From NCBI RefSeq assembly GCF_022179325.1, contig NZ_BPQQ01000003.1:44935-108934 (forward strand): a stretch of DNA of 64,000 nucleotides. The letters run 5' to 3'. The translations under genes were made by a program, and so were the position numbers. Below are positions 43,677-52,930 of this stretch, in pieces (within the stretch, counting starts at the first letter, position 1; every line of letters starts with the position of its first letter). Under the pieces are notes generated by a model, which was not told the DNA's origin, did no database searches, and worked only from the letters and a program-made list of their open reading frames with translations. The DNA is from Methylobacterium isbiliense. Its GTDB lineage: Bacteria; Pseudomonadota; Alphaproteobacteria; Rhizobiales; Beijerinckiaceae.

Positions 43677-44115
43677 CGTATCTCCTGGCAGGTTGATGGG
43701 CCCCGGCCGGCCGGCCGCGGGCGTTCATCCCGGCCGCCGCAGGCAGCCGGGCGCAGAGCCGTGCTGGGCGCACGGCGTTCCGACACGCGCTCTCCCGCGG
43801 AGGAGAGAGGCGTCGCGTCGAACTCGGTGAGGCGGCGAGGCGCAGCCCCTGGGACGGGGCGGCTGTAATGTACCTACTAGTACAAACTCAGATGATATGT
43901 ACGATTGCGTACATATTCGAGCGTATTCGCCGACGATTTGTTAAAATCATTTGATTAATCTGAAATGCCCAAATGGGGCCAGAATGAGGCGTGGCCGCGA
44001 ATGCTTTCGGTTGACTTGCCTATGCTGGCAGTGCATGCGGGCACGCGAGACGGCCCCGGTGGCAGCGCTGCCATCCGCGGCGCCGGCCGGCGGCGGCGCG
44101 AGGCCGGCAGCCGGA
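43677..44115. promoter_or_regulatory. Upstream region of the beta-helix gene, AT-rich with operators
   Basis: This non-coding region contains an AT-rich island at about 43860-43970 in otherwise GC-rich DNA. The two inverted repeats listed separately fall inside it. TTAAAATCATTTGATTAA (43939-43956) also resembles a spaced TTAA pair, but its spacing of 10 does not match CtrA. Confidence 0.45.
43869..43915. promoter_or_regulatory. Two GTAC inverted repeats
   Basis: TGTAC-N6-GTACA (43869-43884) is followed by TATGTACG-ATTG-CGTACATA (43896-43915). The dyad centres are 29 bp apart, close to three helical turns, as expected for cooperative protein binding on one DNA face. The second matches GTACGAATGCGTAC at 59961-59974 in 13 of 14 bases. 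Confidence 0.6.
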
Positions 44116-45594
44116 TCACCGGCCCGCTTTCGCACCCGGCTCGATCGGCAGCAGACGTCCGTTGGTGTCCTGACCGGCCTTCCGGAAGGTCTCGAACGAC
44201 ATTTCCGGTCCCCACAGGAACAGGGGCTCGTAACCCGGCCGGTAGACGTAGGTGTTGCGGTCGAAGCGGTTGCCGCCCGACTGGATGATGCCGGCCATCG
44301 GCTCCCCCGGCTCGACGTCCGAGGTGCCGCCCGCGCGCCCGGCCGCGTCGAAGGTCGTCCTGTTGTCGTGCACGGTGTTGTCGCGGGTCGCGTAGTAGCC
44401 GTCGCCGCGCGCGGTCGGGCGCCCCTGGTCGACCAGGATGACGCCGTGACCGCCGGGCGCGACCGTGATGTCGTTGCCGGCCACCTCGACCTCCGCCGAG
44501 CTGGCCACCGTGATCTCGGCACCCCAGACCCAGCTGCGCGGGCCGGCGCCGTTCCGGCGCAGGACGTTGTTGCGGATCGTCGCCCCGCGCGAGATCTCGA
44601 AGGCGATCCCCGAATGCGTGTTGCGTTCGACGAGGTTGGCGTCGAACAGGATCCGGTTGCAGTCGATGTCGCACCAGAGACCCGACCCGCCGTTCTCGTA
44701 GACGTGGTTGGCGCGCAGCACGACGTTGCGGGCGAGCGCGAGCTTGACGCCGCCGGCCTCCCAGTCCGGGTTGTAGCCGTGGGTGTTGTTGGCCCAGATC
44801 CGGTTGCCGAGGATCGCGAAATCCGCCCCCGTGCCGCCGACGCCGAGCTGGCCGTTGTGATGGATGTCGCTGTGGGAGAGGCTTCCGCCCGGGCTGACGA
44901 CCACGCCGGCCCCGCTGTTGAAGCGCACCTCGCAATGCGTGACCTGCCAGTTGCGGCCCGCCGCGCCCTGGATCACGCCGTGCTGCGGCAGGCTGTTGTA
45001 CTTCTCGATGGTGAGGCCGGCGATGCGCACGTTCTCGGCCGGGCCGATGAACGCCACGGCCGCGCGCGCCGATTCGACCACCCGCCCGGCCGGATCCATC
45101 GCGAGCGACAGGGTCCCGGCCGCCGGATCGAACAGGAAGGTGTCGGGTCCCATCTCGGCCGGGGTCGCCACCTGCCGCAACGGCACCCCGTCCACGAACA
45201 GCCCCGCCCGGCGGGTGCAGGGCCGGCCGGCCATGCACTCGCCCGTCACCCGGAGCGGCGCGGGCTGGCCGCCGGCGACCCAGAGACCGCCGAGGCGGGA
45301 GAACGCCGTGATGCGGCGCGACCCGTCGAGCACCGCGCCCGTCTCGCCGAAGAACGACTGCCCGTTGAGGGGCGTCACGACCTGCGCCCGGTGGATGCCG
45401 GCGCCGAGGCAGAAGCTGGCGCCGGGCCCTGCGCGGGTCACCGCATCCTGGATCGAGTCGCCGGGCGCGACCCGGATCGCGCCCGCCGGGCAGGACGGCC
45501 GTCCCGGCGCGGCGGGTCCCGCGTCGAGCGCGAGGGCGCCGGTCGCCCCGAGCAGGACCGCGAGCGTCAGCATCCATCCGTGCGGCAGCACCAT
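44116..45594 (-). CDS. Secreted right-handed parallel beta-helix protein (NosD/polysaccharide-lyase-like)
   Basis: The 492-residue protein has a Sec signal peptide (MLTLAVLLGATGALA) and a right-handed beta-helix (about 170-430) with NRIWANN, HVYENGGSGLWCDIDCNR and VERNTHSGIAFEISRG coils typical of PbH1 repeats. Cys pairs at the N-terminus may form disulfides. Likely an exported EPS lyase, C5-epimerase or carbohydrate-binding protein; no catalytic triad can be assigned. ATG has AGAGGAGCCC upstream. It lies between a GT2 gene and the second beta-helix gene on the same strand. Confidence 0.88.
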   Translation of the reverse strand: MVLPHGWMLTLAVLLGATGALALDAGPAAPGRPSCPAGAIRVAPGDSIQDAVTRAGPGASFCLGAGIHRAQVVTPLNGQSFFGETGAVLDGSRRITAFSRLGGLWVAGGQPAPLRVTGECMAGRPCTRRAGLFVDGVPLRQVATPAEMGPDTFLFDPAAGTLSLAMDPAGRVVESARAAVAFIGPAENVRIAGLTIEKYNSLPQHGVIQGAAGRNWQVTHCEVRFNSGAGVVVSPGGSLSHSDIHHNGQLGVGGTGADFAILGNRIWANNTHGYNPDWEAGGVKLALARNVVLRANHVYENGGSGLWCDIDCNRILFDANLVERNTHSGIAFEISRGATIRNNVLRRNGAGPRSWVWGAEITVASSAEVEVAGNDITVAPGGHGVILVDQGRPTARGDGYYATRDNTVHDNRTTFDAAGRAGGTSDVEPGEPMAGIIQSGGNRFDRNTYVYRPGYEPLFLWGPEMSFETFRKAGQDTNGRLLPIEPGAKAGR

Positions 45595-45635
45595 GGTCGG
45601 GCTCCTCTGCGCGCCGCGCCCGCGCCCCGGCCGCG

Positions 45636-46562
45636 TCAGACGCCGGCGCGCTTGCGCAGGATGCGTCGCGTGTAATGCGTCGGTTCGAGCGCGATCGCCG
45701 TCGCGAGATGATAGAGGAACGGCGCCCATCGCCGCTTGCTGAAGTACAGCGTGGATTTCCGGAAGGCGATCCCGGCCTTGTTCTTCCGGCTGCGCGCGAG
45801 CCGCTGCATCGCGGGCTGCGCCGCCATGATGGCCCGGAAGGCCTCGAGCGAAACCTCCTGCTCGCCCCGCAGCCGCCGCAGCACGTTGAAGTCGACGTAC
45901 TCGCCGAACTCGAACAGCCGCCGCAGGTTGCTCGTCATCAGGCTGCTGTGCCGGCGATGCCGCATGACGAAGTCCGGCAGGACCGAGATCCTGTAGCCCG
46001 AGGTCACCATCCGGCCCCAGAGATCCCGGTCCTCCAGCAGCACGTCCCGATAGCCTCCGACCGCCAGGACGTCGCGCCTCCTGAACATGACGGTGGGGTG
46101 GATCAGTTCGAGAAACAGCGACGGATCGTGCTCCCGGCGGCCCCGCTCGCTGTCCACCCGCGGGATGCTGACCCCGATGGTCTCGCCGAACTCGTCGATG
46201 ATGTAGGCGGCGGAGGTGATCACGCTCACCTCGGGATGATCGCGCATGAAGCCGACCTGGAGGGCGAGCCGGGTCGGCAGCATGATGTCGTCATCGTCCA
46301 TGCAGGCGACGAGGTCGTGCCGGGCCAGGGACAGGGCGAGGTTGCGCCCGGGCGCCAAGCCCCGGTTCTGCGGCTGGTGAACCACCCGTACCCGGGCATC
46401 CCTGGCGGCGATGCGATCGAGGATGGCGGGCGTGCGGTCGCGCGATGCGTCGTCGATGATGATCAGTTCGAAATCGTCGTACGTCTGTGTCAGCACGCTT
46501 TCGACCGATTCTTCTACATATCTTTCCCGATTATAGGCCGACATAATCACTGAGACCGACAT
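45636..46562 (-). CDS. Glycosyltransferase family 2
   Basis: The 308-residue GT-A enzyme has the family start SVSVIMSAYNRERYVEESV, LIIIDDASRD and the metal-binding CMDDDDIM near residue 92, then LLEDRDLWGRM near 182 as the likely ED(x)D base motif. The C-terminal 70 residues are basic and partly hydrophobic. It would add one sugar of the EPS repeat unit. ATG follows AGAGGGAAATCGAC. The upstream DNA (46690-46750) is AT-rich. Confidence 0.92.
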   Translation of the reverse strand: MSVSVIMSAYNRERYVEESVESVLTQTYDDFELIIIDDASRDRTPAILDRIAARDARVRVVHQPQNRGLAPGRNLALSLARHDLVACMDDDDIMLPTRLALQVGFMRDHPEVSVITSAAYIIDEFGETIGVSIPRVDSERGRREHDPSLFLELIHPTVMFRRRDVLAVGGYRDVLLEDRDLWGRMVTSGYRISVLPDFVMRHRRHSSLMTSNLRRLFEFGEYVDFNVLRRLRGEQEVSLEAFRAIMAAQPAMQRLARSRKNKAGIAFRKSTLYFSKRRWAPFLYHLATAIALEPTHYTRRILRKRAGV

Positions 46563-47160
46563 GTCGATTTCCCTCTCTCGGAGAGATCGTCCCCGCGTGA
46601 CCGCGCGGCCCGAGGGCGCCGCAACGCTCGCCGCGCGGAAACCACGAAGCCCGGCACTCCGCCGCATCGGGCCGGGGTGCCGGCGCACGCTCACCCCCTT
46701 GCATCCGCCGTCATATCAATTACAGGTTGCATAAGACTACAATTGTAACCTTCAGGCGCAGCCGTGCCGGGACATCTGATCCTGCATCACGGCCGCCTGC
46801 GCACCCACGACCGCTTCGGCACACGCGGCCCGGCGCGCCCTCGACGTCATGGCGGCATCTTTCCAGAAACCCGTCGCGGGGGCGCGGACGGAAAGGGATT
46901 ACGACGAAAGATGCCGGCCGGCGGAGGAGGAGAGATCCGCCGTGCCCGGGCCGCGCGCGGGTGGCCCGAGCGAACCCGCGGCATCGGCGGACGGCGGCCC
47001 TGCCGCACGAGACCACTCTGGGCCGCACACCGCGCCGCGGCGCGGCCGCATCAGGAGGAGAACCGGTCGATTCCGTCGTAACCCGCAAGCGAAATGGCGC
47101 GATCGGCGATGGTCATGTCACGAACGTCCTGTGCTGCAATGCAGGAGAGGACCGACCGCC
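46563..47160. promoter_or_regulatory. Divergent region between GT2 and GME-like genes
   Basis: No credible gene is present; the open frames are Arg/Pro-rich shadows. The only AT-rich part, 46700-46750, contains the palindrome TACAATTGTA (46738-46747), a possible operator. The GME-like gene has its own GCAGGAGAGGACC site. Confidence 0.4.
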
Positions 47161-48147
47161 ATGAAGACTGTTCTGGTAACTGGTGCCGGCGGATTTATCG
47201 GACACCATCTGGTCAACTTCCTCGTGGGACGCGGCTACTGGGTTCGCGGCGTCGACCTCAAGGATCCCGAATACGCGGCGACCGCGGCGCACGAATTCAT
47301 CCGGGGCGACCTGCGCCTGCACGACACCTGCCAAGCCGTCACCCAGGGGATGGAGGAGGTCTACCACCTCGCCGCCGACATGGGCGGGATCGGCTTCATC
47401 AGCGGCTCCCACGCCGAGATCACGCTCAACAACACGCTGATCAGCGCGCACATGGCCAAGGCGGCCCGCGACCGCGGCGTCGGGCGCTTCCTGTTCTCGT
47501 CCTCGGCCTGCATCTACCCGACCAACCTGCAGACCTCGCCGGACGTGACGCCGCTCAGCGAGGACATGGCCTGGCCGGCCTTCCCCGAGGAGGGCTACGG
47601 GCTGGAGAAGATCTACATGGAGAAGCTCTGTCAGTACATGACGGAGGACTGGCGGATCCCGACCCGCGTGGTGCGGTTCCACAACGTCTACGGCCCGCTC
47701 GGCACCTACAAGGGCGGGCGCGAGAAGGCGCCGGCCGCGATCTGCCGCAAGGTCGCGCTGTGCCCGGACGGCGGCGAGGTCGAGGTCTGGGGCGACGGCC
47801 TGCAGACGCGCTCGTTCATGTACATCGACGATTGCGTGGAGGGGCTGTTCCGCCTGATGCAGTCGGAGTACAGCGCGCCGCTCAACCTCGGCACCGACGA
47901 GATGATCAGCATCAACGAGCTCGTCGACATCGCCGCCGAGATCTCGGGCAAGCGGGTGACGAAGCGTCACGACACCTCCAAGCCGCAGGGCGTGCGCGGC
48001 CGCAACAGCGACAACACCCTGATCCGGCAGGTGCTGGGCTGGGAGCCGCGGATCATGATCCGCGAGGGCCTCGTGCCGACCTACCGCTGGATCGAGGGCG
48101 AACTCGCCCGGTCGCAGGACGAGGGCGTCCTGGCCGCCGCCGAGTGA
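47161..48147 (+). CDS. gme: GDP-mannose 3,5-epimerase-like extended SDR
   Basis: The 328-residue protein matches GDP-mannose 3,5-epimerase: GAGGFIGHHL (8-17), ADMGGIGFI (72-80), SSSACIYP (113-120), YGLEK (146-150) and the long RFHNVYGPLGTYKGGREKAP. C117, Y146, K150 and K189 correspond, each with an offset of 28, to the Arabidopsis catalytic residues C145, Y174, K178 and K217 as I recall them. The enzyme turns GDP-mannose into GDP-L-galactose/GDP-L-gulose, and ManC supplies GDP-mannose. Bacterial roles are mostly in polysaccharide synthesis. Confidence 0.88.
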   Translation: MKTVLVTGAGGFIGHHLVNFLVGRGYWVRGVDLKDPEYAATAAHEFIRGDLRLHDTCQAVTQGMEEVYHLAADMGGIGFISGSHAEITLNNTLISAHMAKAARDRGVGRFLFSSSACIYPTNLQTSPDVTPLSEDMAWPAFPEEGYGLEKIYMEKLCQYMTEDWRIPTRVVRFHNVYGPLGTYKGGREKAPAAICRKVALCPDGGEVEVWGDGLQTRSFMYIDDCVEGLFRLMQSEYSAPLNLGTDEMISINELVDIAAEISGKRVTKRHDTSKPQGVRGRNSDNTLIRQVLGWEPRIMIREGLVPTYRWIEGELARSQDEGVLAAAE

Positions 48148-48238
48148 CTCGAAGCCGAGCGAGCCGCCCCGCGTGAACCGACACGGCGGCGCGCTCCCGC
48201 GCCGCCGTCCCGCCCCTGCCGCAGGAGCCCGACGCCCG

Positions 48239-49456
48239 ATGGCCGCAGACGCGCTGCCGCTCGACATCCGCCACCTCGTGTTCGAGGAGGCCGAGGACTC
48301 GCGCACCAACGGCGTGCACCACGTCGCCAACCGGCTCGCCCGCGAGCAGGTGCGGATGGGCGACGCGGCCCGGATCGTGCTGCTGCACCGCACCGCGGCG
48401 GGCATCGACCTCGCGCCGCAGCACTGGGCCGCGCCGGTCCAGCCGCTGCGCCTCGACGGGCCCCGTCTGTTCGGCCACGTGGTCCAGGCGGCGCCCGGCG
48501 TGTGCGACGCGCTCCTCGACGGCACCGGCCCGGCCAGCATCGTCCATGTGCACGGCGGCCGCCGGCCGGTGCTGCCGATGATCGGGCGCGAACTGATGCG
48601 CCGCGGCGTACGCTACGTCGTGACCATCCACGGGCGCTACGCCCACGTGTACGACGAGGCCCTGCGGCCGGTCCGGCCCACCGTGTCGCTGTACCTCTCG
48701 GTGTTCGAGCGCCGCTTCCTGGAGAACGCGGCCTTCGTCCATGCCCTGACGACGCAGGAGGCGGCGACGATCCGCCGGATCGCCCCCCGCGCCCGCGTGG
48801 TGATCGTCGAGAATGCGAGCTATTCGAGCGCCTTCGACGCGCGGCCGGTCTGGCCGGCCCGGCTGCGCGGCTCGGCGGCCTACCCGACCTTCGGCTTCTG
48901 CGGGCGCTACGCGACGTGGCACAAGGGGCTCGACCTCCTCATCGAGGGGTTCGCCCGCCACGGCGGCGCGGGCGGGCCCGGGCGCCTCGCGCTCGCCGGG
49001 ATCGGGCCGGCCGGGACGGAGGGGGACGAGCTGCGCGCCCTCGCGGCGCGCCAGGGCGTCGCCGACACGGTGTCGGTGGGCGGCCCGGCCTTCGGGGAGG
49101 ACAAGATCCGCACCCTGCGCGGCTGGGACTACTTCGTGCAATCCTCGCGCTTCGACGGCCAGCCGGTCGGCGCCCTGGAGGCGGCGCTGAACGGCCTGCC
49201 CCTGATCGTCTCGCGGGCCACCGGCCTCGGCGAGGCGGTGGAGCGCTTCGGCGCCGGATTCGTGATCGGGGACCTCTCGCCGGCGGGCGTCGCGGAGGCG
49301 CTGGGCGCCGCCGCGCGGGTGACGCCGGAGGAGTGGGTGCGGCTGTCGCGCGCCGCGCACGGCATGGCGATCGAGATCGGCGACTGGACACGCTCGGCGC
49401 ACCGTCTCCGGGACCTCTACGCCGCCCCCTGGAGCGGTCTGGCACGCGTCGTCTGA
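48239..49456 (+). CDS. Glycosyltransferase family 4
   Basis: The product of about 405 residues is a GT-B glycosyltransferase with VHVHGGRRPVLP and TIHGRYAHVYDEA in the N-half, FCGRYATWHKGLDLLIEG at the start of the donor domain and SSRFDGQPVGALEAALNGLP as the EX7E-like region. It lies 91 bp after the GME-like gene and may transfer the L-sugar made there (inference). ATG at 48239 follows GCAGGAGCCC; a GTG at 48173 is also in frame. Confidence 0.88.
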   Translation: MAADALPLDIRHLVFEEAEDSRTNGVHHVANRLAREQVRMGDAARIVLLHRTAAGIDLAPQHWAAPVQPLRLDGPRLFGHVVQAAPGVCDALLDGTGPASIVHVHGGRRPVLPMIGRELMRRGVRYVVTIHGRYAHVYDEALRPVRPTVSLYLSVFERRFLENAAFVHALTTQEAATIRRIAPRARVVIVENASYSSAFDARPVWPARLRGSAAYPTFGFCGRYATWHKGLDLLIEGFARHGGAGGPGRLALAGIGPAGTEGDELRALAARQGVADTVSVGGPAFGEDKIRTLRGWDYFVQSSRFDGQPVGALEAALNGLPLIVSRATGLGEAVERFGAGFVIGDLSPAGVAEALGAAARVTPEEWVRLSRAAHGMAIEIGDWTRSAHRLRDLYAAPWSGLARVV

Positions 49457-49844
49457 CCGCGCCGCAAGCCGGCACCGCCGCCGCTGCGCGAGCGGCGTGC
49501 AGGCTCGCCCGGCCTCGGCCATCCCGGCTGCGCCGGCATCGGCCGATCCGCCGAGCCCTTCTCCGCCACGCCCTTGCGGCCTCATCCCGCAAAACCCGGC
49601 ACCGACGCCCCGGGACCCCGGATCGGCGAGGTCCGGAAAGTGTCCCGCCAGAACAGCCGATGATCGGGCCAGAGGGATGCCGGCCCTTTCGGGCTAGTGC
49701 CGGGGAGTGGACCCGCATCCGCTGAAAGCGCTGCCAATCCGGCCCGCACCCTGATTATACTGCGGGAAGTCTATCGTTTGTCTCAGCGACGCCATCAGTC
49801 ACCCGACTTGAGCCGGCTGGGCGCAGGCCCTGGAGAGCGAACGC
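49457..49844. promoter_or_regulatory. Intergenic promoter region before the acyltransferase gene
   Basis: No gene is seen. A possible sigma-70 promoter has CTGCCA at 49731-49736 and TATACT at 49756-49761 (19-bp spacer), about 85 bp before the acyltransferase ATG. This is one of the few clear TATA-like words outside the AT-rich islands. Confidence 0.4.
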
Positions 49845-50996
49845 ATGTCCGAGCGTCGTGGGGAGATCCAGTGGCTCAGGGCCGTGGCCGCGTTCGAGGT
49901 GGTGATCGTCCACTCCGATCTCGCGACGAAGCATCTCGGCGATCCGGCCGTGGTCCAGGGTTGGTACGGGCGCGTCGCCGGCATCGGGGTCGAGCTGTTC
50001 TTCGTCGTCTCGGGCTTCATCATCTGCCTGGTCGCGCCGCGGGCGCAGGGCGGCGTGAGCTTCATGCTCGGCCGGATCCGCCGCATCATCCCGCTCTGCG
50101 TGATCTTCACCTCGCTCGCGGCGGCCATCCACCTCTCGGCCGGCCGCTACCTCATCGCGCCGGCGCCGATCACGCCGGAACGCCTGCTCCGCTCCTACCT
50201 GACGCTGCCGCAATGGTCCTATCCGGTCCTGGGTCCGACCTGGACCCTGGAGCACGAGATGATGTTCTATCTCGTCGTCGCGGGGGCGCTCCTGCTCGGC
50301 GCCCCGACGCACCGGCGCAAGCTCGCGCTCGGGGCCGTGGTCGTGGCGCTCGGCTGCCTCGGCTGCTGGCTCGGGCCGTATCCGAACGTCTCGGTCTGGA
50401 CCTTCCACCTGGCGAGCCCCTACATGCTGGCCTTCGGCTTCGGCTGGCTCCTGTGCTGCTGCGAGGAGGCGGGCGGACGCGAGCGCGCGGCGATCGGCGT
50501 CCTCTGCGCGGCGGCGGTCCTCCTGGCCTTCGCGGTCGGGCAGGACTGGAGCCACCGCCTCGTCCTGCGGATCGGCGTGGTCACCCTCCTGTGCGCGGCC
50601 GCGCTCCGGGCGCGCGCCGTGCTGTCGGCGGATGGCGCGCTCAACCGGATGGCGTGGCGGCTCGGCGACGCCTCGTTCAGCCTCTACCTGTCGCATTGGT
50701 TCGTGCTGTCGGCGGTCGGCAAGCTCGCGGCCGCCGCGGGCGTGCCGCATGACCTCGCGCTCCCGGTGCGGATCGCCGGCATCCTCCTGGCGATGGCGGT
50801 GGGACTCCTGACCTACCGGCTGATCGAGATGCCGATCGACCGGTTCCTGCGCGGCATGACCCCGGGCCGGCGGCGGGCCGCCCTGGCGATCCCGCCCCGC
50901 TGGGCGGCAGGCGACCTCCCCATCCCCGAGCGGGTCGCCCCCGTCATCCCGGCACGCCCGCCCGGGGGCGTCCTCGACGGGAGGGTAGGACCGTGA
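49845..50996 (+). CDS. Acyltransferase family 3 protein (ExoZ/OafA-like)
   Basis: The 383-residue membrane protein with about ten hydrophobic segments shows the family start EIQWLRAVAAFEVVIVHSD, with the catalytic His, and GPTWTLEHEMMFYLVVAG near residue 130. It would O-acetylate or otherwise acylate the EPS, as rhizobial ExoZ does. It lacks the C-terminal SGNH domain of OafA. ATG follows CCTGGAGAGCG. It is convergent with the flippase gene across repeat copy C. Confidence 0.9.
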   Translation: MSERRGEIQWLRAVAAFEVVIVHSDLATKHLGDPAVVQGWYGRVAGIGVELFFVVSGFIICLVAPRAQGGVSFMLGRIRRIIPLCVIFTSLAAAIHLSAGRYLIAPAPITPERLLRSYLTLPQWSYPVLGPTWTLEHEMMFYLVVAGALLLGAPTHRRKLALGAVVVALGCLGCWLGPYPNVSVWTFHLASPYMLAFGFGWLLCCCEEAGGRERAAIGVLCAAAVLLAFAVGQDWSHRLVLRIGVVTLLCAAALRARAVLSADGALNRMAWRLGDASFSLYLSHWFVLSAVGKLAAAAGVPHDLALPVRIAGILLAMAVGLLTYRLIEMPIDRFLRGMTPGRRRAALAIPPRWAAGDLPIPERVAPVIPARPPGGVLDGRVGP

Positions 50997-51060
50997 CGGG
51001 GCGGGCCGCCGGAGACGGCGCGCCCCTGGGAACTGACGACACCCCGCCCAGACCTTGTAC

Positions 51061-51209
51061 CGACGGTCGTTGAAGACGACCTTTGGTTCCGGTCTCGACG
51101 TGTCGCCCAGCCTCTGGCTTGGCATCGACACGTCGCGATGGCTCAACGGCCCCGTCGATCCCGGGCTTGCCCGGGATCGAGAGCGATGCGTCAGCATCCC
51201 GGGGCGATG
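51061..51209. repeat. Dispersed palindromic repeat, copy C (between convergent genes)
   Basis: This is the longest copy. CGGTCGTTGAAGACGACC leads into CGACGTGTCGCCCAGCC, paired with GGCTTGGCATCGACACGTCG, then GATCCCGGGC/GCCCGGGATC (51157-51178) and GATGCGTCAGCATCCC. It aligns with the reverse complement of 971-1088 over the left 90 bases and at the right end. The rest of the 605-bp gap 50997-51601 has no recognisable gene. Confidence 0.7.
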
Positions 51210-51601
51210 GTGTTACGGCATCCCGCCGACGGCGTCCGCCGGCCGATCCGGTCCTTGTCGGGCGGAGAGGACCGGAGCGCCGGCGGGAGCGGATCCGCAG
51301 GCGCGGCCGTGACACACCCGCCTACCTGCACCGGCGCCGCGGCGGAGCCGCTTCGCCGCACAGCTCGTCCGGCTCCCGGATCCGCGTCTGCCGGCGCTCC
51401 ACTCGTCCGGGACAGGAGGAGCGCGGGTGAGGCGATCGGGCAAGAATCGCATCGGGGACGAGCAGGACCGGCGCCGGGGAGAGCGGCCGGACGGCCGCGC
51501 CGCCCGCGGGCAGCACCGCCTGGGGCGGCTCCGCGCGCTTCCTTCCGCATGACCGTCACCGCCGAACCGGCACCCGACCGGCGGACGGGGCCGATCCGCC
51601 G

Positions 51602-52930
51602 TCAGGCCCGGCCGGGCTCGGCCGCATCCTGCGCGATCAGCCGGCCGAGCATCCATTGCGCGAGGGCGAGGCGGGCGATCCCGGCGAGGCACAGGGCGAG
51701 GCAGGCGCCCGCGAGGCCGAAGCCCGCCACGAGCGGCACGGCCGCCGCCAGGGTCGCGGCCGCGCCCGTGGCGTTGACGACGAGCGCCAGCCGGGCGGCC
51801 TCGACCCCGTGGAAGTACGAGCAGATCATGTCCGTGGTGTAGTTGGTGAGCGCCCACACGGCGAGGAGGCGCACCGGCAGCGTCAGGTCCCGGTAGGGCG
51901 ACTCGGCCCCGTAGACGAGCGTCAGCAGCAGCTCCGGCACCAGCACGAGGACGAGGAAGAACAGCACCGCCACGGGGGCGCCCGCCAGCGCGAAGGGCCG
52001 GGCCGCCCGCCACGCCGCCGCCTTGCCGCCCGCATGGGCCAGCGCCGCAGTCTGCGGGATGATGTTGCACAGCCCGATCACCAGGGGGTTCATCAGGTTC
52101 ACGAGGTTCAGCCCGGCCTGCAGGAAGGCCGCCGTCGCGGCGCCCGCGAAGGTCGCGAGGCCCCACAGCAGCAGCTGCACCCGCATGATCGCCAGGACGT
52201 TGTTGGCCAGCGACCAGCGGCCGAGGTCCCAGAAGTCCCGGGCCACCGCCGCGAGCGGGCGCCCGGCCCGGGCTCGCCGGAGGAAGCCGGCCGCCGCCGC
52301 CTGGCGCAGGGCCGCGAGGCCCGAGGTCGCCGCCATCGCCAGGAGGGCGGTCGCGAGCGACAGGCGGCCGGCCTGGGCGAGGGCGAGCACCGCGGCGACC
52401 TGCCCGAGGTAGCTCACGATGTCGCCCGGGATCGCCGCCGCGAAGCGCAGCCGCGCGAACAGGGCGCGCCGAAAGACCTCCTGCACCTGCCAGAGGGCGA
52501 AGTAGGCCCAGGCCGGCAGGACGAGGTCGGCCCGCCCCGCCAGCACGAGGCCGACCGCGATGGCGGCCATCGCCGGCAGGGCGAGGGCGGCCAGCAGCGC
52601 GAGGCTCGCCCGCAGCAGCCCCGATTCCTCGGCCGCCGCCGCGGGGGCGTGGCGGATCGAGAGCGGATAGAACACCAGCGACGCCGTCACCATGTGCAGG
52701 ATCATCAGGCCGCCGAGCAGCAGCGCGAAGGTCCCGTATTCCTGCGGCGCCAGCGTCCGGGCGAGCGCGACCGTCAGCCCGAACGTGCCGATGCTCACGA
52801 TGGCTTGGTCGACGAGCGGCCAGCCGAGCCGCGTCGCCTGCGCGCCGGCCGCGGCGGCCAGCCGCCGGATCGCGGCGGAGCGGGGCTGGGGCGCGAGGCT
52901 CGTCTCCCCGCCGACCGGCTCAGCGCGCAT
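51602..52930 (-). CDS. Oligosaccharide flippase (Wzx/PST family)
   Basis: The 442-residue protein has 12 or more hydrophobic segments and a typical flippase start, VDQAIVSIGTFGLTVALART, followed by EYGTFALLLGG. It would flip the lipid-linked EPS repeat unit to the periplasm. The ATG at 52930 overlaps the end of the MocA-SDR fusion gene by 11 bases, so the two are co-translated. A Wzy polymerase, its usual partner, is not recognised in this window. Confidence 0.9.
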   Translation of the reverse strand: MRAEPVGGETSLAPQPRSAAIRRLAAAAGAQATRLGWPLVDQAIVSIGTFGLTVALARTLAPQEYGTFALLLGGLMILHMVTASLVFYPLSIRHAPAAAAEESGLLRASLALLAALALPAMAAIAVGLVLAGRADLVLPAWAYFALWQVQEVFRRALFARLRFAAAIPGDIVSYLGQVAAVLALAQAGRLSLATALLAMAATSGLAALRQAAAAGFLRRARAGRPLAAVARDFWDLGRWSLANNVLAIMRVQLLLWGLATFAGAATAAFLQAGLNLVNLMNPLVIGLCNIIPQTAALAHAGGKAAAWRAARPFALAGAPVAVLFFLVLVLVPELLLTLVYGAESPYRDLTLPVRLLAVWALTNYTTDMICSYFHGVEAARLALVVNATGAAATLAAAVPLVAGFGLAGACLALCLAGIARLALAQWMLGRLIAQDAAEPGRA

